NCBI RefSeq assembly: GCF_027706745.1
Contig: NZ_JAQFWP010000014.1
Location: forward strand, 1-64,000
Origin: Nocardiopsis suaedae
GTDB lineage: Bacteria > Actinomycetota > Actinomycetes > Streptosporangiales > Streptosporangiaceae
Direction of reading: 5' to 3'
DNA: 64,000 nucleotides
Below are positions 52,449 through 61,597 of this stretch, piece by piece. The translations under genes were made by a program, and so were the position numbers. Position 1 is the stretch's first letter. Each line of letters starts with the position of its first letter. The notes beneath the pieces were generated by a model, which worked only from the letters and a program-made list of their open reading frames with translations, searched no databases and was not told where the DNA came from.

Positions 52449-53174
52449 TCAGCGGTCGGCCGCGCGCGAGCGCAGCACCGTGTCGCAGATCAGCCCGGCC
52501 AGGCGTTCGGCCTGGTCGCGTGTGTGCGGGACGGGGGCCTCGCGGGCTCCCCGGCGGACCGGGCCCACGGCGAACAGGCGGCGCTCCGCCCGCCCCCGCG
52601 GGCCGAGCAGGGCGCCGCGCGGGCAGGTGGCCAGCCCCTCGGACGGGTCGTCCCCGGTCGCCACGGGCGGTGTGCGCACCCGCGGGTCGCCCGTGGCGAC
52701 CACCAGGGCCCACGCGGCGACCGGGGCCGGTCCGCCCGTCTCCACGCGCACCCGGCCGGCCTCGGCGCGGGCGCCCGCCACCCGGGCGGGGCGGACCTCC
52801 AGCGACGCGAACGGGGCCGCCCACGCCGCCGTCGCCGTCAGCGTGTCCTCCAGGTAGTCCCCGTAGACGCGGCGCGGCAGGAACGTGGCGGGGGTGCACC
52901 GCACCCCGCTCAGCCGGGCCCATTCCAGCAGGTGGGCCGGGCGGTCGGGGAACGCCGACAGCAGCCGCGCGGGCACCGGGAGCCGGTCGGAGGTGTGCAG
53001 GTCCGAGCCGCGCCCGCAGCGCCCCGCGTCGTCGAGCACGACCACCCGGTACTCCAGGCGCAGCCAGGTGGTGGCGCGCAGCAGGGCGATGGCGGCCAGC
53101 GCGGTGCTCGGGCCGCCCCCGGCGAAGGCGACCAGCGGTTCCGCACCGCCGCCGGGCGCCGCGGATCCGTCCAT
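52449..53174 (-). CDS. Short FAD/NAD(P)-binding protein (YdhS/HpyO-like), probably truncated
   Basis: A 241-residue protein. ATG 53174 starts MDGSAAPGGGAEPLVAFAGGGPSTALAAIALLRATTW, a dinucleotide-binding GGGPS loop. Then HTSDRLPVPARLLSAFPDRPAHLLEWARLSGV and TFLPRRVYGDYLEDTL correspond to the N-terminal part of FAD-NAD(P)-binding family proteins, WALVVATGDP to the central sheet, and RRLFAVGPVRRG to the end. Full-length relatives have roughly 450-600 residues, so a large internal part is missing. It may be a shortened functional form or a decaying gene. Neighbours give no hint of substrate. Confidence 0.65.
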   Translation of the reverse strand: MDGSAAPGGGAEPLVAFAGGGPSTALAAIALLRATTWLRLEYRVVVLDDAGRCGRGSDLHTSDRLPVPARLLSAFPDRPAHLLEWARLSGVRCTPATFLPRRVYGDYLEDTLTATAAWAAPFASLEVRPARVAGARAEAGRVRVETGGPAPVAAWALVVATGDPRVRTPPVATGDDPSEGLATCPRGALLGPRGRAERRLFAVGPVRRGAREAPVPHTRDQAERLAGLICDTVLRSRAADR

Positions 53175-53278
53175 GCCGGGAGTCTAGACCTCTGGGCCGA
53201 CCCGGCGAACCCCGCGCGCCGGGCACCGTGCCGTGCCGTTCCGGGGCGCACGCTGTGGCCCCCGTCGCCGGTCGTCGG

Positions 53279-53482
53279 TCAGGAGACGGGCCGGAACCCG
53301 CCGATGAGGGTGATCCGGTTCCCGTCGGGGTCGGTGACCGCCGACAGGCGCACCCCCTTGTCCACCTCCTGGACGTCCTCGGGCGACAAACCCCGCTCCC
53401 TGAGAGCCGCCACGTGGGCGGGCAGGTCGTCGGCCGCCAGGTTCACCAGCGCCGTGCCCGCCCGGTCCGGGTCCCGCCACAC
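53279..53482 (-). pseudogene. C-terminal half of a VOC/glyoxalase domain protein
   Basis: A 67-residue reading frame. WRDPDRAGTALVNLAADDLPAHVAALRERGLSPEDVQEVDKGVRLSAVTDPDGNRITLIGGF is the second half of a VOC module, ending in the typical TDPDGNRITL. The frame can be extended upstream by TGWVQV, which still matches the fold, but the N-terminal half with its first metal ligand is absent. There is no ribosome-binding site. It is most simply a gene remnant. Confidence 0.6.
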
Positions 53483-53602
53483 CTGAACCCACCCGGTGTC
53501 GGCGGCCCGCCACGGTGAGGCCGCCCGGCCCGAAAGGGCGCCGCCGGCGGCGCGGCGTGAGGAGGCCGCCGCGGTGGACGCGTCACCGCCCGTCGCTGCC
53601 GC

Positions 53603-55108
53603 TCACTCCCGCCGACTGGGCCCCTCGCCGGGTTCCGCGGCCGTCTCCCGTGGCTCCATCGGCGGGCCGCTCACCCCGCAGAACAGGCCCTTGTGCTGCT
53701 CCACGCGCTGCGGCCGCTCCCGCAGTAGGACGAACGCGAGCGCGCCCCCGCCCACGCTCACCGCCGCCACGATCAGCATCGCCGCCGCGAAGCCGCCCTC
53801 GATCCCGGCCGCGCCGCTCACACCCGCCGCCGCCGGGACCGCCGCGACACCGATCAGCTGTGCCGCCCGCGCCACCGTGTTGTTCACCCCTGAAGCCACC
53901 CCCGCGTGCCGCTCCGGGGCCGACGACAGCGCCGTCGCCGTCAGCGGTGCCACCGCCGCCGACAACCCCAGCCCGACCACGAGCACCCCCGGCAGCACCC
54001 CGGCCACGTACCCCGCCTCGGGCGTCAGCCGGGACAGCAGCAGCATGCCGACCCCCACCAGCAGCGGGCCCGCCGTCATCTGCGCGCGCGGGCCGATCCG
54101 CTCGGCCAAGCGGCCCGACCGCCCCGACAGCAGCAGCATCAGCACCGTGATCGGCAGGGACGCCGCCCCCGCCTCCAGCGCCGTGTACCCCGCCGCCTCC
54201 TGCAGATACAGCACCAGCAGGAACAGCAGCGGGCCCAGCGCCCCGTACATCAGCACCGTCACCAGGTTCGCCGCGGTGAACCGCGCCGACCGGAAGACCC
54301 CCAGCGGCAGCATCGGGGACGCGCTGCGCGCCTCCACCGCGGCGAACGCCGCCAGCGCCGCCACGCCCACGGCCCCGCTCACCACCACCGCCGCCGGCGG
54401 GACCGCCCCCGCCCCGGCTTCGATCAGCGCGTAGGTGATCCCCGCCAGGGCCAGCACCGCCAGCAGCGCCCCCGCGTAGTCCATCCGCGCGGGCGCCCCC
54501 GCGTCCCGCGACTCGGGCAGGTGGCGCCGGGCGATCAGCAGCACCGCCGCCGCCAGCGGCAGGTTGATGAGGAAGATCAGCCGCCAGGAGCCGATGTCCA
54601 CCAGCCACCCGCCCAGGAACGGCCCGACCGCCGCCGCCACCCCGGTCAGCCCCGACCAGGCGCCGACCGCCTGGGCCCGGTCCTCCTTGCGGAACCCCGA
54701 CTGCAGCACCGCCAGGCTCCCCGGGGTGAGCAGCGCGCCGCCCACCCCCTGCAGCACCCGCCCGGCCACCAGCAGCTCCAGCGTCGGTGCGGCCGTGCAC
54801 AGCGCCGACGCCAGGGCGAACCACGCCACCCCCAGGGAGAACATCCGCACCCGGCCGAACCGGTCCGCCAGCGAGCCGCCCAGCAGGATCAGCGCCGACA
54901 GGGTGACCATGTAGCCGTTGGCGATCCACTGCAGCCCGGCCACCCCGGTACCCAGGTCGTCCTGGATGACCGGGAGGGCGACGTTGACGACCGTGGAGTC
55001 GAGGAAGGCCATCCCCGACCCGAGCACGGTGGCGGCCAGCGTCCACCGCGCCGCGGGCGTCCCCCACGCGATGCCGCCGTCCCGGTCCCGGTCGCTCCCC
55101 GCGTCCAC
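53603..55108 (-). CDS. DHA2-family (EmrB/QacA-type) MFS drug exporter
   Basis: A 501-residue transporter with 14 segments. GTG 55108 has GAGGAGG upstream. Motifs: ATVLGSGMAFLDSTVVNVALPVIQDDLGTGVAGLQWIANGYMVTLSALILLGGSLADRFGRVRMF (motif D1 and motif A), GRVLQGVGGALLTPGSLAVLQ (motif C-like), GAWSGLTGVAAAVGPFLGGWLVDIGSWRLIFLINLPLA, and LPITVLMLLLSGRSGRLAERIGPR. The C-terminal tail (EQHKGLFCGVSGPPMEPRE) is extra. Such pumps expel lipophilic cations and antibiotics. No TetR/MarR partner is adjacent. Confidence 0.93.
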   Translation of the reverse strand: MDAGSDRDRDGGIAWGTPAARWTLAATVLGSGMAFLDSTVVNVALPVIQDDLGTGVAGLQWIANGYMVTLSALILLGGSLADRFGRVRMFSLGVAWFALASALCTAAPTLELLVAGRVLQGVGGALLTPGSLAVLQSGFRKEDRAQAVGAWSGLTGVAAAVGPFLGGWLVDIGSWRLIFLINLPLAAAVLLIARRHLPESRDAGAPARMDYAGALLAVLALAGITYALIEAGAGAVPPAAVVVSGAVGVAALAAFAAVEARSASPMLPLGVFRSARFTAANLVTVLMYGALGPLLFLLVLYLQEAAGYTALEAGAASLPITVLMLLLSGRSGRLAERIGPRAQMTAGPLLVGVGMLLLSRLTPEAGYVAGVLPGVLVVGLGLSAAVAPLTATALSSAPERHAGVASGVNNTVARAAQLIGVAAVPAAAGVSGAAGIEGGFAAAMLIVAAVSVGGGALAFVLLRERPQRVEQHKGLFCGVSGPPMEPRETAAEPGEGPSRRE

Positions 55109-55529
55109 ACGGCCTCCTCTCCCCGGCGCGCCTGTCCTCCGCGCCCCGCGGACCCCTCGACGGCGGCCGGGCGCCACACTACGCCGGAGGGCCCCGCCCG
55201 ATGCGCGCACCGCGCCGGAGGCCGCACTCCCACCCTCCTGGCCGGTGGAGTGCCCGGTGGTCGGCGTCGGCGAGGCGGAATCGGCGCGCCGCTGTTCTGC
55301 CCACCGCCAGGATTCCGCCAGACCGTACACAAGAATCGGACAGATATGCACTTTGGGCTCAAGGGCCGCTGAAACCTTATTTGAACCTCGAGTTGGCGGG
55401 CGAGAAAAGGCGCCGGTCCGGCCACGCGATCCGGATTCCTCGGGGTAGGTTCAAGTCGTCGGAAGCAGCGATCTCACCGGCAGGATCACAAGGCGGGCCA
55501 ACGCCGCCCGGAGGAAAGAGGTCGGTTTC
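55109..55529. other. Divergent intergenic region with AT-richer tract
   Basis: 421 bp between the drug exporter and the 55530 gene. The second half (about 55320-55450) is clearly more AT-rich than the genome and contains GAACCTCGAG and GGTTCAAG words in opposite senses. I see no gene. Confidence 0.5.
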
Positions 55530-56111
55530 ATGAATGAATCCTCAGACGGCAAGGGTTCTTCCAGGGCGGCGAAGTGGGGCTGCATAGGGGTCGTGGGGGC
55601 GGCCGCGATCGGTGGTGCCTTCACCGTCGTGGCGGCGGTGGCCCCTGGACTTCTGGGGGCGGATCCGTCCGTGTCCGAGGACGCCCCCTCAGGGCCCTCC
55701 GAGTCCGGTGGTGAGGGCGATCCGAACGTGACGGCGGTGTCGCCGGTGACTGGGGTGTGGTCCGGGAAATACCGTTGCGAGGAGCTTCTCGGGATGGAGC
55801 TGGAGATCGCCCCGGACCCTGATTCGGGCGAGGACGCCGTGGCGGCGACATTCACCTTCTTCCCTGTGGATGGCAATGCGGGAAATCCGCTGGGAACATT
55901 CGCCATGCAGGGCAGCTACCGCGACGGAAACCTGGCCCTCGACCGGGATTATTGGATCGTTGAGAACCCCTCCTATGTGATGCTCGATCTCACCGGAGAG
56001 CACCCGGACGGTGACCAGGACCGGCTGGAAGGCGAGGTCAAAGCCTCTTCCAGATGCCAGAGCTTCAGCATTGAGAAGATCGCTGACGAAGCACAGCCGC
56101 CTGAGGTGTAG
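55530..56111 (+). CDS. Membrane-anchored hypothetical protein
   Basis: A 193-residue protein, not recognised. ATG 55530 has GGAGGAAAGAGG upstream. A single N-terminal membrane segment (WGCIGVVGAAAIGGAFTVVAAVAPGLLG, about 16-43) is followed by a Ser/Glu/Pro linker and a beta-rich domain: VTGVWSGKYRCEELLGMELEIAPD, AVAATFTFFPVDGNAGNPLGTFAMQGSYRDGNLALDRDYWIVENPSYVMLDLTGEH, EGEVKASSRCQSFSIEKI. The GxWxGxYxC opening and two Cys (near 80 and 176) suggest a lipocalin-like or calycin-like secreted barrel with a disulfide. Codon usage is less GC-biased than its neighbours, which may point to transfer. Confidence 0.72.
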   Translation: MNESSDGKGSSRAAKWGCIGVVGAAAIGGAFTVVAAVAPGLLGADPSVSEDAPSGPSESGGEGDPNVTAVSPVTGVWSGKYRCEELLGMELEIAPDPDSGEDAVAATFTFFPVDGNAGNPLGTFAMQGSYRDGNLALDRDYWIVENPSYVMLDLTGEHPDGDQDRLEGEVKASSRCQSFSIEKIADEAQPPEV

Positions 56112-56306
56112 TGGTCGGCGCCGTGCTGCGCCGGATGAAGGCGGTCCGACAGAGAGACCCTCGGATCAGGGACCAGGAACGCTCGCGCGGCTCTCGGCGC
56201 GGGCGCGCTGACTCCGGCACGCCTCGCATGGGGCCGGAACGCACGAAACGGGGGCGGGGCGGGCCCTTTCCGGCCGCGTCCCGCCCCCGCAGGGGTGCGG
56301 TATCCG

Positions 56307-58841
56307 TCACTCGCTCGCGAGCGCCCCCGTGATCGACTGGCCGGCCGCCTTGCGGCCCGGCAGCACCGACGCCAGCAGGCCCGCGGCCACCGCGACGCCG
56401 ATGAACACCGCGATCTGCGCGACCGGCAGGGTGAACACCATGCTCGGCATGGCCGACGTCCCGGCCGCCCAGCCGAACACGACGCCCAGCAGGATGCCCA
56501 CGCCCGCCCCGATCAGGCACAGCACCACGGCCTCGATGCTCAGCATCCGCCGCAGCTGCCCCCGGGCGAGCCCGAGCGCCCGCAGCATCGCCGACTCGCG
56601 GGTGCGCTCCAGCACCGACAGCGCCATCGTGTTCGCGATGCCGAACACGGCGATGATGATCGCCAGGCCCAGCATGGCCGCGATGGCCAGGAAGGCGATG
56701 TTGAGCACGTCGTCGAACTGCGCCTTCATCTCGGCCATCGAGCTGACGCCCACCGTGGGGGCGTCGGCGACCGCGTCGTACACCGCGTCGCGCACCTGCT
56801 GCGCCGAGGCGCCTTCGGCCCCGTTCACCAGGATCTCGGAGGACCCCTCGATGCTCGGGAACGCCTTCTCGAAGTCCTCGGGGGCCAGGGTCGCGCCCCA
56901 CAGGGTCCCGCCGTCCTCCAGGACCGCGGCGATCTCGTACTCCTTCACCCCGTCCTCGGTGGCCACCGGGAGCATGTCCCCGGCCTCGCGGTCGCCCGCG
57001 TACCCCTCCGACACGGCCACCTTGCCCGGGCCCATGCCGGACAGCGCCCCGGAGACGGCGTCGTTCTTGAGGTCCCCGCCGAGCGTGCCGCCGATGTAGG
57101 TGCTGACGGGCAGGTCGCCCGTGGCCTCGTCGCCGCCGGTGTAGGTCTGCCGCTGCTCGATGACGGTGCCGGTCGCGTCGGACTCCTCCAGCGCGTCCAC
57201 CGACTCCTGCGGCACGACCGCGTCCGGCTCGTCCATGGGCGCGCTGACCAGGTAGTCGGCCGGGAACTGCTCGGCCAGCATCTCGTCCATCGTGGTCTTG
57301 AGCGAGGCGTTGACCACCGCGTAGCCGGTGATCAGCGTCGCCCCCACGGTCAGGGCGATCATCGCCGTCGCCGCCCGCTTCGGGCTGCGCCGCGAGTTGT
57401 CGGCGGCCAGCATGCTCGCCACCCCGACGCGCCGCATGACCGGCGAGACGGCCGCCACGACCGCGCGTACCAGCAGCGGCGACAGGACCACCACGCCGAC
57501 GAAGCAGATCAGCCCCGCCACCGTCGTCAGGATCATGCCGGTCGCGCCTACACCGACGTTGGTGGCAACGAACACGATGCCGCCCGAGATGAGGAACAGC
57601 ACGGCGCCGATCGTGATGCGCACCCAGCCGATGCCCTTCTCCAGGCCCTGCGCGGTGGCGCTGGTGCGCAGCGCCGCCAACGGCGGGACGCGGGTGGCGC
57701 GCCAGGCCGGAAGCAGCGCCGCGCCCAGCGCCATCACGGTGCCCACGGTCATCCCGACGACGACCGGCAGGACGCCCACGACCAGCGGCTGGGAGGTGTC
57801 GGCGCCCAGCGCCTCGCCCCCGAAGGCGAACCCGGCCCAGCCGGCCGCCACGCCCGCGGCGATGCCCAGCGCGGAGGCGATCAGCCCGACCACCAGCGCC
57901 TCGGTGAGCACGCTGCGGAACACCTGCCCGCGCGCCGAGCCCACGCACCGCAGCAGCGCCATCTCCCGCTGGCGCTGGGCCACCAGGATCGCGAAGGTGT
58001 TGTAGATGACGATCGCGGCCACGAAGACCGAGATCAGCGCGAACAGCATCAGGCCGACGGTGAGCACCTGCGTGTCGGCGCCCGCGTTCTTCGCGAGCTG
58101 CTCGCCGTAGGCGGTGCCGGTCTCCACGTCGGCGCCCGGCCCGACCGCGTCCTCCACGGCGCCGACCACCTCGGCGTCGGTGACGCCTTCGGCCGCGGCC
58201 GCGTCGATCTCCGAGTACCCCTCGGCCCCGGTCATCGCACGGGCGGTGTCCTCATCGAAGGCGACGACCCCGCGGTAGGCCAGTTCGCCGTCGACGCCGA
58301 AGTCGACCAGGCCGCTGACGGTGAACTCGTGCCGGTCGCCCTCGGAGTCGAGCACGGTGACGGTGTCCCCGACCCCGTACCCCGTGGCGTCGGCGCTGGT
58401 GGTGGCCAGGGCGACTTCGCCGGAACCGTCGGGCAGGGCCCCTTCCGTCGGCTGGAACCGGGTGCCGTCCCCCAGGCTCATGCCGATCGTGGGCATGGCC
58501 CCCACGGACCGGCCGTCCTTGTCGAGCAGGGGGGCGTCCCCGCGGGTCATACCGCCGGCCGCGGCCACCTCGGGCAGGTCGCGGACCTTCTCCAGCGCGC
58601 CGGCGGGCAGCGAGGGCAGGGGCGCCTCCGGGTCGGCGGGGGCGCCCTCGTCGGCCTCCGGGACGGCGACGGCGGCGAAGTCGTCGGCCGACCCCATCAT
58701 CTTGGTGCTGAACCCGGCCTTCAGGGTGTCGCTGAAGACCAGCGTGCCGGAGACGAACATGACGCCCAGGGCGATCGCCAGGGCGGTGGTGACCAGCCGC
58801 GCCTTGTGCATGCGCAGCCCGGCCAGGGTGGTGCGCAGCAT
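56307..58841 (-). CDS. FtsX-type ABC transporter permease (MacB family)
   Basis: An 844-residue permease with two FtsX/MacB_PCD units. One N-terminal segment (RLVTTALAIALGVMFVSGTLVF), a large extracytoplasmic domain (about 50-250), three segments with FAILVAQRQREMALLRCVGSARGQVFRSVLTEALVVGLIASALGI, then linking segments, a second extracytoplasmic domain (about 500-690) and a second unit NTMALSVLERTRESAMLRALGLARGQLRRMLSIEAVVLCLIGAGVGILLG. The start ATG shares one base with the ATPase stop (TGATG at 58839-58843), so the two are translationally coupled. Such exporters move lipids, peptides or antibiotics, or act in envelope stress. A two-component system is divergent from the pair. Confidence 0.94.
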   Translation of the reverse strand: MLRTTLAGLRMHKARLVTTALAIALGVMFVSGTLVFSDTLKAGFSTKMMGSADDFAAVAVPEADEGAPADPEAPLPSLPAGALEKVRDLPEVAAAGGMTRGDAPLLDKDGRSVGAMPTIGMSLGDGTRFQPTEGALPDGSGEVALATTSADATGYGVGDTVTVLDSEGDRHEFTVSGLVDFGVDGELAYRGVVAFDEDTARAMTGAEGYSEIDAAAAEGVTDAEVVGAVEDAVGPGADVETGTAYGEQLAKNAGADTQVLTVGLMLFALISVFVAAIVIYNTFAILVAQRQREMALLRCVGSARGQVFRSVLTEALVVGLIASALGIAAGVAAGWAGFAFGGEALGADTSQPLVVGVLPVVVGMTVGTVMALGAALLPAWRATRVPPLAALRTSATAQGLEKGIGWVRITIGAVLFLISGGIVFVATNVGVGATGMILTTVAGLICFVGVVVLSPLLVRAVVAAVSPVMRRVGVASMLAADNSRRSPKRAATAMIALTVGATLITGYAVVNASLKTTMDEMLAEQFPADYLVSAPMDEPDAVVPQESVDALEESDATGTVIEQRQTYTGGDEATGDLPVSTYIGGTLGGDLKNDAVSGALSGMGPGKVAVSEGYAGDREAGDMLPVATEDGVKEYEIAAVLEDGGTLWGATLAPEDFEKAFPSIEGSSEILVNGAEGASAQQVRDAVYDAVADAPTVGVSSMAEMKAQFDDVLNIAFLAIAAMLGLAIIIAVFGIANTMALSVLERTRESAMLRALGLARGQLRRMLSIEAVVLCLIGAGVGILLGVVFGWAAGTSAMPSMVFTLPVAQIAVFIGVAVAAGLLASVLPGRKAAGQSITGALASE

Positions 58842-59611
58842 CAGGACTCCAGCTTCAGCAGTCGGTCCGAGACGGTCTCGGCGGTGGGCGCGTGCACCTC
58901 GTCCACCAGGCGCCCGTCGCGCAGGAAGATCACCCGGTCGGCGTAGGAGGCGGCCACCGGGTCGTGGGTGACCATCACGACGGTCTGGCCCATGTCCCGG
59001 GCCGAGTCGCGCAGGAACGACAGCACCCCGGCGCCCGAGCGCGAGTCGAGGTTGCCGGTGGGCTCGTCGGCGTAGACCACCTCCGGGGCGCCGAGCAGGG
59101 CCCGGGCCACCGCCACGCGCTGCTGCTGGCCGCCGGAGAGCTTGGAGGGCAGGTGGTCCAGCCGGTCGCGCAGGCCGACCACGTCGATCAGCCGCTCGAA
59201 GCGCTCCCGGTCCACCTTGCGCTTGGCGATCTGCGCCGGGAGCAGGATGTTCTGCTCGGCGGTGAGCATCGGCAGCAGGTTGAACGACTGGAAGATGAAG
59301 CCGATGCGGTCCCGGCGCAGCTGGGTGAGCTGCCGGTCGTTGAGGCGGGTGATGTCGGTGCGCCCCAGGTGAACGGTGCCCGAGCTGGCGGTGTCCAGCC
59401 CGGCCAGGCAGTGCATCAGGGTGGACTTGCCCGAGCCCGACGGGCCCATGATGGCGGTGAAGTGCCCGCGGGCGAACTCGACGCTGACCCCGTCGAGCGC
59501 CCGCACGGCCGAGTCGCCCGCCCCGTACACCTTGGAGAGGCTCCGTGCGATCACCACGGGGGGCGCCTGTGTGCTGTGGTCGGGTGCGGCCACCGCTGCG
59601 GTCTGGCTCAC
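58841..59611 (-). CDS. ABC transporter ATPase (MacB/LolD type)
   Basis: A 256-residue ATPase. Walker A GPSGSGKST (about 56-64), Q-loop FIFQSFNLLPMLTAEQN, signature LSGGQQQRVAVARALL, Walker B EVVYADEPTGNLDSRSG and H-loop VTHDP. The NLDSRSG and FNLLPMLT stretches are typical of the MacB/LolD/FtsE group that works with FtsX-type permeases. ATG 59611 lies 403 bp from the divergent sensor kinase gene; two related short repeats in that gap are candidate response-regulator sites. Confidence 0.97.
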   Translation of the reverse strand: MSQTAAVAAPDHSTQAPPVVIARSLSKVYGAGDSAVRALDGVSVEFARGHFTAIMGPSGSGKSTLMHCLAGLDTASSGTVHLGRTDITRLNDRQLTQLRRDRIGFIFQSFNLLPMLTAEQNILLPAQIAKRKVDRERFERLIDVVGLRDRLDHLPSKLSGGQQQRVAVARALLGAPEVVYADEPTGNLDSRSGAGVLSFLRDSARDMGQTVVMVTHDPVAASYADRVIFLRDGRLVDEVHAPTAETVSDRLLKLES

Positions 59612-59840
59612 GTCTCGTTGCTCCTGCTGTCGAATGCCGTCGATGGGCTGGTGGGGCCGGACCGGCCCGGGAGGGGCGGCCCGGAGGATTCCGGCGGTGT
59701 CCGACGGGTTCGCGGTCCGGACACCGACCCTGTGAACGCTATGGCTCCGGGCGCCCCTCGGGCCTCGGCCGCGAAGCCGATATCCGTCATGGCCGAAAGG
59801 AGGGGGTGCGCCGCGGTCCGGCGCCTTGGGCGGTGCCCGG

Positions 59841-59950
59841 GCACCGACTTTCGTCGGTACGGCGCGGCGGACCCCGGGGGCCGGGCGGTCTCCAAGCGCC
59901 GCGCGGCCCCCGCGTGAGCAGGCCGCGCGCCCGGCACCGACCTTCGTCGC
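59841..59950. promoter_or_regulatory. Two GCACCGACYTTCGTCG sites in the divergent promoter region
   Basis: GCACCGACTTTCGTCGGT at 59841-59858 contains the dyad ACCGAC-TTTC-GTCGGT, and GCACCGACCTTCGTCGC at 59934-59950 repeats it with one arm decayed. They lie 93 bp apart between the ABC exporter and the kinase gene. They are plausible binding sites for the NarL-type regulator encoded next door. The rest of the 403-bp gap 59612-60014 shows no gene. Confidence 0.45.
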
Positions 59951-60001
59951 CCCGCCCGCGAACCGCCGCTCACCAGGCCGGATCAGGGGTGCGGCGCCGC
60001 C

Positions 60002-60007
60002 TAGACT
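60002..60007 (+). promoter_or_regulatory. -10 element implying a leaderless kinase mRNA
   Basis: TAGACT fits the actinobacterial TANNNT -10 pattern and ends 7 bp before the kinase GTG at 60015. Transcription would then start at or near the start codon. There is no ribosome-binding site, which fits leaderless translation. Confidence 0.5.
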
Positions 60008-60014
60008 CCGGTGT

Positions 60015-61373
60015 GTGTTCTACGGGGAAGGCGAAGAGCGACGGCTCAGGGCCGCTTTCGGCGACGGGCCGGTCCGGCTGTGGAAGTGGTGGTGGGACCG
60101 CCGCCACCGGATCGCCGACTGGATCGTGGCGGTGTGCGCCTTCCCGTGGACGGCGCTGTTCAACCTGGCGCCCGGATGGGGCCTGCTCAGCGCCGGGGTG
60201 GTTCCCTTTCAGGCCGGGGGCGCGCCCGCCCTGCTCCAGGTGGCCGTGCTCGGATTCCTGACCCTGGCGCTGCCCGCCGCGGTCTCCCTCGCCCTCCTGG
60301 TGCGCCGGTCCCGCCCGAACTGGCTGATGGGCCTGGCCCTGGTGCTCCTGCTGTTCCTCGGCAACCCCGTGCCCGGCATGCTCGGCCTGTACTCCTACGC
60401 CTCCTGGTTCACCGACCGGCGCCGGCTCGCCCTGTGGAGCGCGCTGGTGGTGACGGCCGGCGCCGGCGCCTCGCTGGTGACGGACAGCCGCATCCTGGTG
60501 ACCTTCTTCTTCCTCATGTGGGGCATCGCCCTGCCGCTGACCCTGGGGCTGTGGGTGGGCACCCGCCGCCAGCTCATCGGCAACCTGCGCGAGCGGGCCG
60601 AGCGCCTGGAGCGCGAGCAGTACCTGATGGCCGACCGGGCGATCAACGCCGAGCGCACCCGCATCGCCCGGGAGATGCACGACGTGGTGGCGCACCGGGT
60701 CAGCATGATGGTCCTGCAGGCGGGCGGGCTGGAGGTGAACGCCCCCGATGACCGCACGGCCGAGGTGGCGGGGCTGATCCGCACCACCGGCCGCGAGGCG
60801 CTGGGCGAGCTGCGGGAGATCCTCGGGGTGCTGCGCGACTCGGCCGACGGGTCGGGCGGGGGCGCGGCCCCCACCGCCCCCCAGCCGGTCCTGTCCGACC
60901 TGTCCCGGCTGGTGGGGGAGTGGCGCACCGCCGGGATGGACGTGGTGTGGAGCAGCGGCGGGCGGCCGCGCCCGCTGCCCGCCCAGGCGGAGCGGACCGC
61001 CTACCGGGTGGTGCAGGAGGCGCTGACCAACGCCGGGCGGCACGCGCCGGGGGCGCGGGTGCAGGTCAGGGTCGACTACGGGGAGGGCGACCTGGAGGTG
61101 GCGGTCGCCAACGAGCCGCCTCCGCCGCGCACCGGCGGCGCCCCGGAGCCGCCGATGGGCGGCGGTTACGGGCTGGCGGGCCTGCACGAGCGGGTGGTGC
61201 TGGCCGAGGGCGTGCTCACCGCGGGCCCCTTCCCGGACGGCGGATGGCAGGTGCGGGCGGTGCTGCCGCTGCCGCACGGCGACGTCCCGCCCGGCGGAGA
61301 GGAACCGGGCCAGGGGCCGCCGGACCAGGGCGTCGGCCCCTCCGGCGGCCCTCCGCCGGGCCCGGCCCGCTGA
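60015..61373 (+). CDS. Membrane sensor histidine kinase, HisKA_3 (DesK/NarX-like)
   Basis: A 452-residue kinase. GTG 60015 is preceded by a -10-like TAGACT instead of a ribosome-binding site. Four or five membrane segments fill about residues 34-182 (WIVAVCAFPWTALFNLA, LLQVAVLGFLTLALPAAVSLALLV, WLMGLALVLLLFLGN, ILVTFFFLMWGIALPLTLGLWVG), followed by a coiled linker, the dimerization helix ERTRIAREMHDVVAHRVSMMVLQAGG with His222 and an ATPase domain with VVQEALTNAGRHAPGARV and GYGLAGLHERVVLAEG. The C-terminal 40 residues are Pro/Gly-rich. Its partner is the regulator 224 bp downstream. The system probably responds to envelope stress or drugs and controls the divergent ABC exporter. Confidence 0.93.
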   Translation: MFYGEGEERRLRAAFGDGPVRLWKWWWDRRHRIADWIVAVCAFPWTALFNLAPGWGLLSAGVVPFQAGGAPALLQVAVLGFLTLALPAAVSLALLVRRSRPNWLMGLALVLLLFLGNPVPGMLGLYSYASWFTDRRRLALWSALVVTAGAGASLVTDSRILVTFFFLMWGIALPLTLGLWVGTRRQLIGNLRERAERLEREQYLMADRAINAERTRIAREMHDVVAHRVSMMVLQAGGLEVNAPDDRTAEVAGLIRTTGREALGELREILGVLRDSADGSGGGAAPTAPQPVLSDLSRLVGEWRTAGMDVVWSSGGRPRPLPAQAERTAYRVVQEALTNAGRHAPGARVQVRVDYGEGDLEVAVANEPPPPRTGGAPEPPMGGGYGLAGLHERVVLAEGVLTAGPFPDGGWQVRAVLPLPHGDVPPGGEEPGQGPPDQGVGPSGGPPPGPAR

Positions 61374-61597
61374 ACCGCCCTGACCTGTTGTCGATCGGGG
61401 GAATCCGGACCGGCGGGGGCGCCGAGGACCCGGGGCGCCCGGCCGAGGCGGCCAGGGCGCGTGGGCCCACGGCACACGGCCCACGCGCGTGCACGGGTCC
61501 GTCCCGGCCCCCGTGATGCGCTAGCGTCGCGCGTGGCAGGGGGAGCGCGCCGGGGCGCGGTGCCCGGGTGTGCAGGCGGTGACGGGGAAGGCGGCCG

